Notes under the pieces: model-generated
The model's input: only the letters and a program-made list of their open reading frames with translations
Told to the model about the DNA's origin: nothing
Database searches by the model: none
Part shown: piece by piece, positions 18,534 to 27,152 of the stretch
Layout: each line of letters begins with the position of its first letter
Position numbering within the stretch: position 1 is the stretch's first letter
Made by a program: the position numbers and the translations under genes
Source of the DNA: Fimenecus sp045545735
Lineage (GTDB): Bacteria > Bacillota > Clostridia > Oscillospirales > Acutalibacteraceae
NCBI GenBank assembly: GCA_045545735.1
Contig: JAZQBM010000004.1
Coordinates: forward strand, 139,522 to 203,521
Direction of reading: 5' to 3'
Length of the DNA: 64,000 nucleotides

Positions 18534-19526
18534 TTAACCTCCTATAATTTCAATACCAAGATTTGAAATCACCTCAGAAATAAAGGGTATAAAGTGATTC
18601 TTGATTATAAACTCTGTTTTATTAAAAGCATGTTGATCAGGCCATGAAATAAGTAACAATAAATAATACTCTCTATTGGGAAGGTGACCCTGAAAAATCA
18701 ATTTAGAATAAGTGTCATCTAATTTTTCAATTCTCATCTTTACAGGATTTTTATAGAAATTCTTTAATGCAAAATACAACCTTCTATATTCAAAAGAAGT
18801 TATCTTATCACCTGTTTCACTTAGTTCTTCCTTGCTATACAAGATAGTTCCATCATACGACTGAATCAAATAAAATGGACCCAAAAGGCTTTTGCGACAT
18901 ACAGTAAAATTTGTATACATCTTATTTCCCCAAGACTGAGAGGGAGAAGCATAAGAAAGTGGGTTGAAAAATTGCATATCTTGAAAATCCAAATCTCTAT
19001 CTTCAAACATAACTATATCATATTTTGAATTTATATACTGTTCAGGTGTAAGTAAATCACGTATTAAAAGCTCTCTCCATGAAACAGAAGAAGTGGTTTC
19101 CGAGTTAAATATTCCTAATCCATTAATTTCACTATCTCGTAATAAATTCAAGCATAATTTAAATGCTCCTGTGTTAACTGCACGAAGAATATCACACAAA
19201 TGATTACGATTTTCATCATCCGTACAGAAATATCCAAACTCTTGATATATATGCCTAATTAATACCGGTAGTTGTGTATCATCAGAACACAAAGATTGTT
19301 CAACATCCGGAAACAGCTCAATATAATTGCTTATTAAATTATTCAGAATATATGTTTGGTTGTGTTTTGTTGTTCCTGAATTACCGTTTTGTTTTCCTGC
19401 AGCAATATGCAAACACCATTGTCCTAAAGCAGAGAATAAAACTCGGTATACAAAAGAGTTTTCGCTCTCTGCTTTATATGGGATAATTTTCATATCAACT
19501 GACATGGATTTTATTAATTCATTCAT
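18534..19526 (-). CDS. Unknown partner of the DUF1998 helicase
   Basis: A 330-residue protein with no family I can name. I choose the ATG at 19526, which overlaps the upstream stop by 8 bases; a TTG at 19544 is possible. It is soluble, with a helical N-terminal half (LFSALGQWCLHIAAG; YILNNLISNYIELFPDVE) and a strand-rich C-terminal half (MYTNFTVCRKSLLGPFYLIQ; YYLLLLISWPDQHAFNK). It is sandwiched without spacing between the coiled-coil AAA-like protein and the helicase, so a stoichiometric complex is likely. Such small partners of DruE- or DrmA-type helicases often lack recognised domains. Confidence 0.75.
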   Translation of the reverse strand: MNELIKSMSVDMKIIPYKAESENSFVYRVLFSALGQWCLHIAAGKQNGNSGTTKHNQTYILNNLISNYIELFPDVEQSLCSDDTQLPVLIRHIYQEFGYFCTDDENRNHLCDILRAVNTGAFKLCLNLLRDSEINGLGIFNSETTSSVSWRELLIRDLLTPEQYINSKYDIVMFEDRDLDFQDMQFFNPLSYASPSQSWGNKMYTNFTVCRKSLLGPFYLIQSYDGTILYSKEELSETGDKITSFEYRRLYFALKNFYKNPVKMRIEKLDDTYSKLIFQGHLPNREYYLLLLISWPDQHAFNKTEFIIKNHFIPFISEVISNLGIEIIGG

Positions 19527-21099
19527 TTGCAAACCATTCTCCAATTAACTCATTATATGGACATCTACCTATATACTTCTGCAATGTTTCCGATAATCGC
19601 ATAGGTTGTTTGTTGCAAACACACATACAAAAAGGAAGTATATTATAAATTAGTTCTGCGGAGATATCATCATCACTTGAAACACCGTGACGACCCACAC
19701 TGGTTGACAAGTGTTCGAGACATAATTCCGCAAGAATTTTATTTAATATTTTCAAATGACGACTTTGTTTATGGGAAGTTTTCAAGGAATATATTTCTTC
19801 AGTTGCTGTAAGAGGATCTTCATTTATTTCAACTTGACCCAATAATTGATTATAATAACTCACGTTTATGTAACTACAATATTTAAAAAACTCTGAAGAA
19901 ATATAATTCAATGTCCTATCATAAGAAGTGGTCACAAAAATAATCTTATCTCCAAACATTTTAAAAATTGGTAGCAATAGTGTTTCGTTATAATTTCCGA
20001 TAAAGTTATCTAAAAGAACAACGCGTTTAGACTCTGACAAAAAGCCAAAAATATCTTCTGCCGATATAGCCGAATTATATCTTAATAAAGATACTTCTTG
20101 CGACCCAATTAAAGCATTTGCAACACATTTTGCAAGATTCAATCCTGATTGCTCACTTGTTATTATGGGAACACCACAAAACAAAATTTTAGCAAGATAA
20201 CTCTTTAATAGTGCGCCTCCAGGTATAGAACCATCGATTCCTAAGTCCTCAAATACATAAGACAAATTCTCCTGAAATTCACGCATATCAATTGGTCTCA
20301 ACAAAGAAAACTCTCTAATACTCGTATTCAATTTATTCTTTCTTTCGTTTTCTATACGTAAAATCAAGTCACTCTCCAAAGTTTCCTTTTCTTTTGTAAT
20401 TTCATTAATTTGGGACAAAAGTTGATTTATATATTCTTTTTGTTGCTTTATTTGCTTTTCAAAAAATATTGATTTTCCCTTGAACTCTTCTAAATCCGAT
20501 GCAAGGTCATGAATTTTGACTTTAGTTTTTCTTAAATCCTCTAGTTCTTCTAGAGTTTGTTGAAGTCTATTTTGAAGTTTTCTCGTATCAGAATCTTTTT
20601 TTCTATTTACAGATTCCATGTCCTGAATAGAGTTTTGAAGTTCCTTAACCTGCCCACTCAGATTCTCTATCTGTTGTTTTGTTGTTTTATAATCATAAAC
20701 CAAATCAGAAATCAAGGAAATCTGCTCACCAGTATAATCCTTATCAACTAATTTGAAATATGTACCAACATTATCTGCAAAATAAGATTGAGACAATGTA
20801 TGAACAATAGCCGCAGTTTCGCTTTTCCCATTATCAAGGTAATTTTCGTATGCATTCTGTATTTGCAACAACCACATTTTAATTATCTTTTCAACAAACG
20901 AAGAAATAAAATCACGGCTTAAATTGTTTGCTAAAAGTTTTGTGGCATTCTTGGGAGTCAAAGAGGCAGGACGAAATCCAGGAAGAATTTTAGAAAATTC
21001 CTTCGGGTTCATTTTGAAATATTTTATAACATCACTATGTGGTATTGAGGCACAGATAAACTCAATTTCTTCTGATGATAAAAGATCTAAATATTTCAC
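19519..21099 (-). CDS. Coiled-coil protein with degenerate McrB-like AAA domain
   Basis: A 526-residue protein. The start is GTG at 21099, in GTGA shared with the upstream stop, after GAGGG. Residues about 130-260 form a long coiled coil (KKDSDTRKLQNRLQQTLEE; KQIKQQKEYINQLLSQINEI). Residues about 285-430 resemble an AAA+ core: FCGVPIITSEQSGLNLAK in the P-loop place, VVLLDNF in the Walker B place and IIFVTTSYDRTLNYI, like the sensor region of McrB (TMN..DRS). The P-loop lacks GxxGxGKT, so it may not hydrolyse nucleotide. I infer a structural or target-sensing role in the helicase complex. Confidence 0.78.
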   Translation of the reverse strand: MKYLDLLSSEEIEFICASIPHSDVIKYFKMNPKEFSKILPGFRPASLTPKNATKLLANNLSRDFISSFVEKIIKMWLLQIQNAYENYLDNGKSETAAIVHTLSQSYFADNVGTYFKLVDKDYTGEQISLISDLVYDYKTTKQQIENLSGQVKELQNSIQDMESVNRKKDSDTRKLQNRLQQTLEELEDLRKTKVKIHDLASDLEEFKGKSIFFEKQIKQQKEYINQLLSQINEITKEKETLESDLILRIENERKNKLNTSIREFSLLRPIDMREFQENLSYVFEDLGIDGSIPGGALLKSYLAKILFCGVPIITSEQSGLNLAKCVANALIGSQEVSLLRYNSAISAEDIFGFLSESKRVVLLDNFIGNYNETLLLPIFKMFGDKIIFVTTSYDRTLNYISSEFFKYCSYINVSYYNQLLGQVEINEDPLTATEEIYSLKTSHKQSRHLKILNKILAELCLEHLSTSVGRHGVSSDDDISAELIYNILPFCMCVCNKQPMRLSETLQKYIGRCPYNELIGEWFANE

Positions 21100-22517
21100 A
21101 ACTTACCCTCCTCAATATACTTTTTCACTAAAGAATTAATCAAACCTGTTTTTTCGCAGTTTTTTATGTATTTTACTATATAATTGGGCATTCCATCATC
21201 ACAAATCCTATTGTATGGTTCAACCACCTTATAGTGTTTTATTATATCAACTAATAAATCTTCACCATTCAAGTCCCTATCTACAGCTGATTTGATAATC
21301 CGTGTAAGACATCCATTTGAGTATTCGCATACATAAGAAGTGGGAGTTAATACAATTTTTTCACCATATTCTAATTTCCTAACTCCGCTTTCAGAAAATA
21401 AATAATGTCTATTCTTTTCGGGAATAAAAATTTTTTTCACGAATTCCTGCTCAACCTTGTTTTCTTGCAAAACAAAAATTGAGTTTTGAGAGCTCACTTC
21501 TAATTCAGCATTTTTCTTTGTAATTTTAATGAGCTTGTCAACATTTATCCTTGTAATATTAGAATCTATTGTTTGTATATTTTCAGAAGCTGTATTAATG
21601 TTTCCATATGGTTGCAGCTTAAAACTACTCGATAAAAAGGCATTGTTTGTGGATATCACAGTAATTCCATCAACGTCACTTGCAGGTGGCCAAAGCAATG
21701 TAATAGATTCCGAAGTATCTAGTTTATATCCCCACTGCTTAAGCATTCCCTCTATTTCACTTGTCTTGTCTATAATTGTAATTACCGAAGCCCAAATATG
21801 ATTTCTCATGGAAACAAAATCAAATTCCTGTTCAATAACCACTCCTGGCAATTTCCTTAGCTTTAATTGAGCTCCGTTCCCACCCACAAGAGCTACAAAA
21901 TATCGGATACCTGTATATAATGTGTCGCTTCTGACTAATTTTGCATTGTAATCTTTTCTTTCTCCCTGAATTTTAAAGAAAGAGGGAGTATTTTCTCGAA
22001 ATATCATATGTGTTCTTTTATTGGGATTAAAAGAATTAGATATGTAATAAACTGGTGAAAAAGTCTCCAGCATAACTAATTTCACACAATCCGCAGAAAA
22101 GTTCTTCCGATCTATTTTTTGTTCAAAAAAAGGTTCAGTATTTCCGTAAGTTCTTATTTCAATACTAATATTCTCTTTTTCATAATTTGATATTTCATTT
22201 TCATTAAAGCGAAATCCTATATAAAAGCATTTAGTGATGCTATTGAAATAAAATTCTACCTTTTCTCTATCTTTTTTTCGTATTCTAGAGTTCGCACCCA
22301 CCAATCCATATTTACCAAGATACTTTTCGCAATTAACATCATTATTGCCACTACGATGTCTAAAATGAGCCACCATACTGTTACTGTGTTTTGCAGCTAT
22401 TAACACCTCTTCGCCGCAACAAGCACATTCATATCTATACGTCTCATCAGCACTATTTTGCGCTGCTAGTTCAGATGGAACTACTTCTTGTAAAAAGGTA
22501 TCGTAAGCATATAACAT
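21096..22517 (-). CDS. CoiA-like zinc-binding protein, first gene of the helicase cassette
   Basis: A 473-residue protein. Near residues 29-63 it has YECACCGEEVLIAAKH..MVAHFRHRSG..CEKYL, the Cys2-His-Cys pattern found at the N-terminus of competence protein CoiA and related nucleases. The rest is beta-rich with no PD-(D/E)XK motif that I can pin down, so nuclease activity is uncertain. AAAGGTG precedes the ATG. The last codons overlap the next gene by 4 bases (GTGA). A TATAAT-like hexamer (minus strand, 22560-22555) in the 61-base gap before it could be an internal promoter, but the matching -35 is poor. Confidence 0.75.
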   Translation of the reverse strand: MLYAYDTFLQEVVPSELAAQNSADETYRYECACCGEEVLIAAKHSNSMVAHFRHRSGNNDVNCEKYLGKYGLVGANSRIRKKDREKVEFYFNSITKCFYIGFRFNENEISNYEKENISIEIRTYGNTEPFFEQKIDRKNFSADCVKLVMLETFSPVYYISNSFNPNKRTHMIFRENTPSFFKIQGERKDYNAKLVRSDTLYTGIRYFVALVGGNGAQLKLRKLPGVVIEQEFDFVSMRNHIWASVITIIDKTSEIEGMLKQWGYKLDTSESITLLWPPASDVDGITVISTNNAFLSSSFKLQPYGNINTASENIQTIDSNITRINVDKLIKITKKNAELEVSSQNSIFVLQENKVEQEFVKKIFIPEKNRHYLFSESGVRKLEYGEKIVLTPTSYVCEYSNGCLTRIIKSAVDRDLNGEDLLVDIIKHYKVVEPYNRICDDGMPNYIVKYIKNCEKTGLINSLVKKYIEEGKL

Positions 22518-22578
22518 AATTTCACCTTTATAAGAATACTTATCCTTTCATGTCATTATAGCTTTATACGCATACGGA

Positions 22579-25500
22579 CTACATAAAATATCTAAAATCG
22601 TACGCTTTATCATAGATAGCTTCTTCTTGTTTAGACATTCGAGAAAGAACTTTAGCAAAATCTAATGTAACAGGCAACACTTTATAAAGACTATCTCCAC
22701 TATTCCAATTCATCTTTGTTAGCATTAGAATTTCCTTTGCCAACACATCGGCATCTGCTTGTCCATAAAACCTCTTAACAAGAACAGGAGAGGGAATTCC
22801 TCGTCCGCCCTTATAATAGTTTCGATTACTGCCGGACAATTCATCACTCATCACACATCCATGCGTCCACAAGAGAAAACTTTCTTCGTTCAAAGATACA
22901 ACCGTTCCTCGCTTAAGGGGAAAACCATACGCATCTGCTTGTGCATAATCTTCGAATCTAATTCCGCGCCAAGAAGAATACTCTTGTATTTGAACCAGTT
23001 CTACATCGACACCTTCAAATGCCTGAGTTATTCCTATAATCTCATCCTTCATAAACGGAGTGGTTTTATGTATTACAACCCGTCGTATTTTAGATGTGGG
23101 ACAACAACGATAATACTTTTCTCTTAAAGTTGTCATCATCTTTCTGGCTTCATCTTTATCCATGTAAGGATTTTTCTTACCTGCATACAGAGGGTTACTT
23201 ATTTTTCGTAAAATCATCCGCACACCTGTTCCGGTTGAATCAAACAACTGGCTGCAACCTATGCAAATTCCCTTCTTTTCAGATTGGGCATACCCAATTC
23301 CAATGTATACAGTATCTTCATCTATTGCTCTTGGATGCCAAAGAACGCCTTGTGATTTTGCGTATAAACTAGTAGAAAGCCCCCAGAACACTTTGCATAG
23401 GTCATAAGAGTTTGTTGAGCGCTCCTCAATAAATTGTACAGCAACGCCCTTTTCTGTTGCGTATAATTTTATCGCATCGTGCAAATTAAAATCAGGAGAA
23501 ATATCCGACGATTCTCGAAAACGAGAAAAACTCTTTGGAATGTAAATAACTAAAACATCGAACTCTAATCTGTGTGTTTCAAAATTATTTATACCCCGCT
23601 TAAGAAAATCAACAAATTCAAATGCTGGTTTTGCGTTAAAATAAGAACCTGGATATGTTACACAAAGTTCCGTATTATATTCACTTGGAATAATCAATTC
23701 TCGGCGATATATAGTTGAAAAGCCTTCGTAATCTGGCAAAAACGCATCTTTTTTAGGACGTGCTTGAGAATTCAAACTATTCAAATGCTTTAGTATGTCT
23801 GAAAGAGTTTCTTTTGGGGATAAAACAGCTAATTTTATGGGTGTATGTGCTATTTCTTTCGAAACATATGAACAATCAACAGGACCATACTTTACCAATC
23901 CACGTAATTGGTTTATTGAACATTTTTGCTCATCAGAATCAGAAAAACACATAATGGATTCATCAAAAGAATACGCACTTAATTCGTTCCACTCTTTTCT
24001 TCTGTTAAGCCCTCCGCAACTAGTTGCAGGAGAGTGAAATATAACTGCCATATCCTTATATTCAAAACAAATAGCGCCGTTTTTACGTAATAATCCTTCC
24101 CAATATTTAAGTTTTTCGTTATATTCTTTGTTGTATATCGTTGAAATACGTTGATTGATTTGGTACTGATAATCTTGTTTAGTTAGCCTTTCTCCGTTAG
24201 GTTTGATAACATGTACGGTAGGCAACAAACACAAATACAGTTGTGGAGAAACATACTCTATCGCAAATTCTACGGCTTCATACACCAATAATCCTCTTTC
24301 ATTCTTTTGTGTATTAGGAAGATAGTAACGATTTTTTGCGTACCGAATAAATCCCTTTGATTTCAGATGCTGCTCGATCAAATCATAAAGCATTCCTACA
24401 TATATTGAATTATGTCTCCTTAAGATATGCTTTTCTATATCTTCCTCCAAAATCTCCGATTTAATATGATTTGCAAACACCTTTTGCAAATCATCTACAC
24501 TATCAAAAGAATATATGCAACCTTTGAATAATGCGGCAATAATTTTCTCGTCTCCTACACATTCACGTAATTGTTTCCAATTTGTTATATCAGTTTTAAA
24601 AATCTTACACTTGGGGAATTCCGAAATAGAATAAGCATTTAGTTTTACAAAAGATTGCATAGGTGACTGTGCAAACAATAATGGTTTTCTCGCATCCATG
24701 CGGGTGCGCCATTGCTCCTCAATTAACTCGCTAGACAATCCTAAGCATTTATATGTGTCATACAATAAATCATCGAATCCTTCTGTTTCAACGATTTCAG
24801 CAATCTTGCCTTTTTCTCTAACTTTAGATATAAGATCCTCAACTCTTTTAGAAACTTTTCCATCCTTAATTACAGACCAATATAAACCCTTGCAAAGAAA
24901 CTCGGGATCATCAATATTTTCCTCGAGAAAGTTCATAATTGAATTGTCGTTCCCAGAATACCCTACAACAACGAGTCCTCTACCCATCAAAGAGCGCTTC
25001 CAATATTCACAAATCGCTTTTTCTAAAGTTTGCAACTCCTCATCTATATTTTGGAGAGTGTCGTATCTAAAATCGCCATGCAATTTACAGATACAAGGAT
25101 GTTGAGGATTAAAATTTGGAATGCTAGTTGAGTTAGCAGAACTGCAAACTAAAATATCCTTTTGTGGATTGATAATGTTTATTGCAGTTTCTACTAAAGA
25201 ATCAAAGTTTGTAGTCCATATATTTTTGATTTTATCTTTAGAAATTAGTTCGGCAAGACATAGATATCCTAGAGATGGATTTTTATTTGCCACCTGCTCG
25301 TCTATAAATCTCTGTCTAGCTATTGCAATAGGATAGCATTCCTGAAAATAGTAAGAATATTCTTTTGAATCATATTTTGGTGGAAACGTTCCCTTTTTAT
25401 CAAAATAATCTTGCAACATTTCTCTGGTTGATGGCAAATATAGATCTTTATATTTTTCAACAGAAATACGATTTTCATTACAATATATTAAACGTTTAAA

Positions 25501-25638
25501 GTACCAAACAAGATCTTCTCCTGAAGGAATTCCTGAACTAATAGAAGCCCCTGCTCCTAAAAAGAAATCTATCTCTCCAAGATTCATAATGCTTATACTT
25601 CTTACCAACTGTTCTTTTGTAATCACACTTCTCACCAC
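22579..25638 (-). CDS. SIR2-APAZ-PIWI fusion (fused short Argonaute, SPARSA-like)
   Basis: Single-chain prokaryotic Argonaute effector of 1019 residues. The SIR2 NADase domain (about 20-290) shows FFLGAGASISSGIPSG (26-40), TTNFD (142-146), CKLHGDF (184-190, likely catalytic His) and VVGYSGND (224-231). The middle (about 300-560) fits the APAZ region. The last 400 residues form MID-PIWI: LHDAIKLYATEKGVAVQFIE, VYIGIGYAQSEKKGI, VRMILRKIS and the final ALAKEI-type tail. The PIWI catalytic tetrad is not evident, as in other short Argonautes. Known relatives use guide-directed recognition of invading DNA to trigger NAD depletion. The start is GTG at 25638; GTG at 25626 after GGTGAG is also possible. 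It starts 4 bases after the deformylase. Confidence 0.88.
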   Translation of the reverse strand: MVRSVITKEQLVRSISIMNLGEIDFFLGAGASISSGIPSGEDLVWYFKRLIYCNENRISVEKYKDLYLPSTREMLQDYFDKKGTFPPKYDSKEYSYYFQECYPIAIARQRFIDEQVANKNPSLGYLCLAELISKDKIKNIWTTNFDSLVETAINIINPQKDILVCSSANSTSIPNFNPQHPCICKLHGDFRYDTLQNIDEELQTLEKAICEYWKRSLMGRGLVVVGYSGNDNSIMNFLEENIDDPEFLCKGLYWSVIKDGKVSKRVEDLISKVREKGKIAEIVETEGFDDLLYDTYKCLGLSSELIEEQWRTRMDARKPLLFAQSPMQSFVKLNAYSISEFPKCKIFKTDITNWKQLRECVGDEKIIAALFKGCIYSFDSVDDLQKVFANHIKSEILEEDIEKHILRRHNSIYVGMLYDLIEQHLKSKGFIRYAKNRYYLPNTQKNERGLLVYEAVEFAIEYVSPQLYLCLLPTVHVIKPNGERLTKQDYQYQINQRISTIYNKEYNEKLKYWEGLLRKNGAICFEYKDMAVIFHSPATSCGGLNRRKEWNELSAYSFDESIMCFSDSDEQKCSINQLRGLVKYGPVDCSYVSKEIAHTPIKLAVLSPKETLSDILKHLNSLNSQARPKKDAFLPDYEGFSTIYRRELIIPSEYNTELCVTYPGSYFNAKPAFEFVDFLKRGINNFETHRLEFDVLVIYIPKSFSRFRESSDISPDFNLHDAIKLYATEKGVAVQFIEERSTNSYDLCKVFWGLSTSLYAKSQGVLWHPRAIDEDTVYIGIGYAQSEKKGICIGCSQLFDSTGTGVRMILRKISNPLYAGKKNPYMDKDEARKMMTTLREKYYRCCPTSKIRRVVIHKTTPFMKDEIIGITQAFEGVDVELVQIQEYSSWRGIRFEDYAQADAYGFPLKRGTVVSLNEESFLLWTHGCVMSDELSGSNRNYYKGGRGIPSPVLVKRFYGQADADVLAKEILMLTKMNWNSGDSLYKVLPVTLDFAKVLSRMSKQEEAIYDKAYDFRYFM

Positions 25639-25642
25639 TTGT

Positions 25643-26056
25643 TTAAATTAATACTCCATTGCAATGGTCGATTTCATGCTGAATGATTTGAGCTGTCCAA
25701 CCAGTGAAGGTTTTGATTCGGGTTTGGATTTCAGCTGTCTGCCATTGCACTTTTATGTTCTTGTAACGCCTACACTTACGGGGACCACCGAGCAATGATA
25801 GGCATCCCTCTTCAGTTTCGTAAGGGTCTGATTTTTTAATGATTTCAGGGTTGAACATAGTCATATACTTACCATTATCATCAAAACAGATGATGCGCTT
25901 ATGTACACCAATCATATTGGCAGCCATACCAACACAACAATCAGCATTAGCAGTGAGGGTGTCTAGCAAATCCTGTGCCACCTGCAAATCTTCAATTGTA
26001 GCCTTTTCCGATTTCATCGCCAACAAAATCGGGTCATGAATTACTTCTTTAATCAT
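25643..26056 (-). CDS. def: Peptide deformylase (short Firmicutes type)
   Basis: Metal-dependent amidase of 137 residues that removes the formyl group from nascent proteins. All three motifs are present: VGMAANMIG (motif 1; Asn in place of the usual Gln, as in the short Clostridium/Streptococcus form), EEGCLSL (motif 2, metal Cys) and QHEIDH (motif 3, two metal His and the catalytic Glu). Its position is unusual: 4 bases from both neighbours, between a GIY-YIG/EVE protein and the SIR2-Argonaute. It may be a passenger, or protect translation of the defence proteins. Confidence 0.9.
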   Translation of the reverse strand: MIKEVIHDPILLAMKSEKATIEDLQVAQDLLDTLTANADCCVGMAANMIGVHKRIICFDDNGKYMTMFNPEIIKKSDPYETEEGCLSLLGGPRKCRRYKNIKVQWQTAEIQTRIKTFTGWTAQIIQHEIDHCNGVLI

Positions 26057-26060
26057 AATA

Positions 26061-27134
26061 TTATTTTTTTCCCAAATACTTCATAAGCTGCACGGTTGCT
26101 TTGCTACGTCCCTGAACACTTGCAAGTCCGTTTTCTTTGAGTTCTCTCAACGGATACTTGTCCGGAGCATATTTTTCTATGAGCTTTAATTTCATATAAC
26201 GGATATTGGGATCTTTAGCCAATTCCTTATAATAGGGATAGTCTTCGTCCGAGCGGTTTCCGTATAAATCTGCTGCAATCACTTCACATTTATACATAAT
26301 GGCTTTATATTTTTCGCCGACATAGATATAAACGGTATCACCAATCGATGTGTTAGTGGATTGACTCCATTCAATTATGTCCAAATTATCAAAAGCGGCT
26401 ACGATATCATAATACTTGGGATTGCACGGAATCACCCATACGTCATCAAGCCGAGGGGAAACCTGGCGTCCTTCAACTTTAGCACGAATATCATTTAACC
26501 ACTCACCGTTATACTTGAAATAACGTGGTCCAGCGACACCCCATTTGCTACCAAGTAGTTCGGTAGCAAGAGCAGAAAGAGATAATTTTCTACCCTTATA
26601 TTCCACGGTTTTATCATCAATAACACTGCACTTTGCGCCGGAATTTGCATTTCCTTGACTAACAAATGTAACGGTTGCGCCCACTGGGATATTACACTTA
26701 GAAAAGGCAAACGGTGCCATACGCTCAATGTGTTGTTCTTCAATGTCCTGCGCTATTTCTTCACTCTGACGTTCTACTGCAGTCAGCTCATACAAGTGAA
26801 GTCTATCTTTACGACCGCCTAAAACTGCTATAGTTTCAAGGATAGAATATGCCTGTTCGGGAGACATAGCATAAAACTCACGCACACGTTTTTTACCGTC
26901 AACATTATCGATTGAACGCAGATTAGGATTGAGTTGGTCGATTAGTGCATGGAGCTTCAAATCTGTCAATCGTTCTTCAACTTCGTATGTAGCATAAATG
27001 CGGAAAGCAAACGGAACACACTCGCTGTTATTAAGTTGTTTTAAGCGTGAATCCACATTATCAGCATAGCCAATTTTAACATATTGAGGGAATGATGGAT
27101 TTGTTAATATATAAATAACACCGCTTTTTGACAT
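26061..27134 (-). CDS. GIY-YIG (T5orf172) nuclease with RAMA-like and EVE-like domains
   Basis: A 357-residue protein in three parts. Residues 1-75 are a GIY-YIG/T5orf172 nuclease: GVIYILTNPSFPQYVKIGYA, then LKQLNNSECVPFAF. Residues about 145-220 resemble RAMA (restriction-associated, modified-base binding): GATVTFVSQGNANSGAKC, KLSLSALATELLGS and YFKYNGEWLNDIR. Residues about 235-357 look like an EVE/PUA-type reader: WVIPCNPKYYDIVAAF and IGDTVYIYVGEKYKAIMYKCEVI. RAMA and EVE domains read modified DNA, so I infer cutting or marking controlled by base modification. It lies 4 bases before the deformylase and 18 bases after the specificity gene. Confidence 0.8.
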   Translation of the reverse strand: MSKSGVIYILTNPSFPQYVKIGYADNVDSRLKQLNNSECVPFAFRIYATYEVEERLTDLKLHALIDQLNPNLRSIDNVDGKKRVREFYAMSPEQAYSILETIAVLGGRKDRLHLYELTAVERQSEEIAQDIEEQHIERMAPFAFSKCNIPVGATVTFVSQGNANSGAKCSVIDDKTVEYKGRKLSLSALATELLGSKWGVAGPRYFKYNGEWLNDIRAKVEGRQVSPRLDDVWVIPCNPKYYDIVAAFDNLDIIEWSQSTNTSIGDTVYIYVGEKYKAIMYKCEVIAADLYGNRSDEDYPYYKELAKDPNIRYMKLKLIEKYAPDKYPLRELKENGLASVQGRSKATVQLMKYLGKK

Positions 27135-27152
27135 TTTTATCTCCTCTAATTT

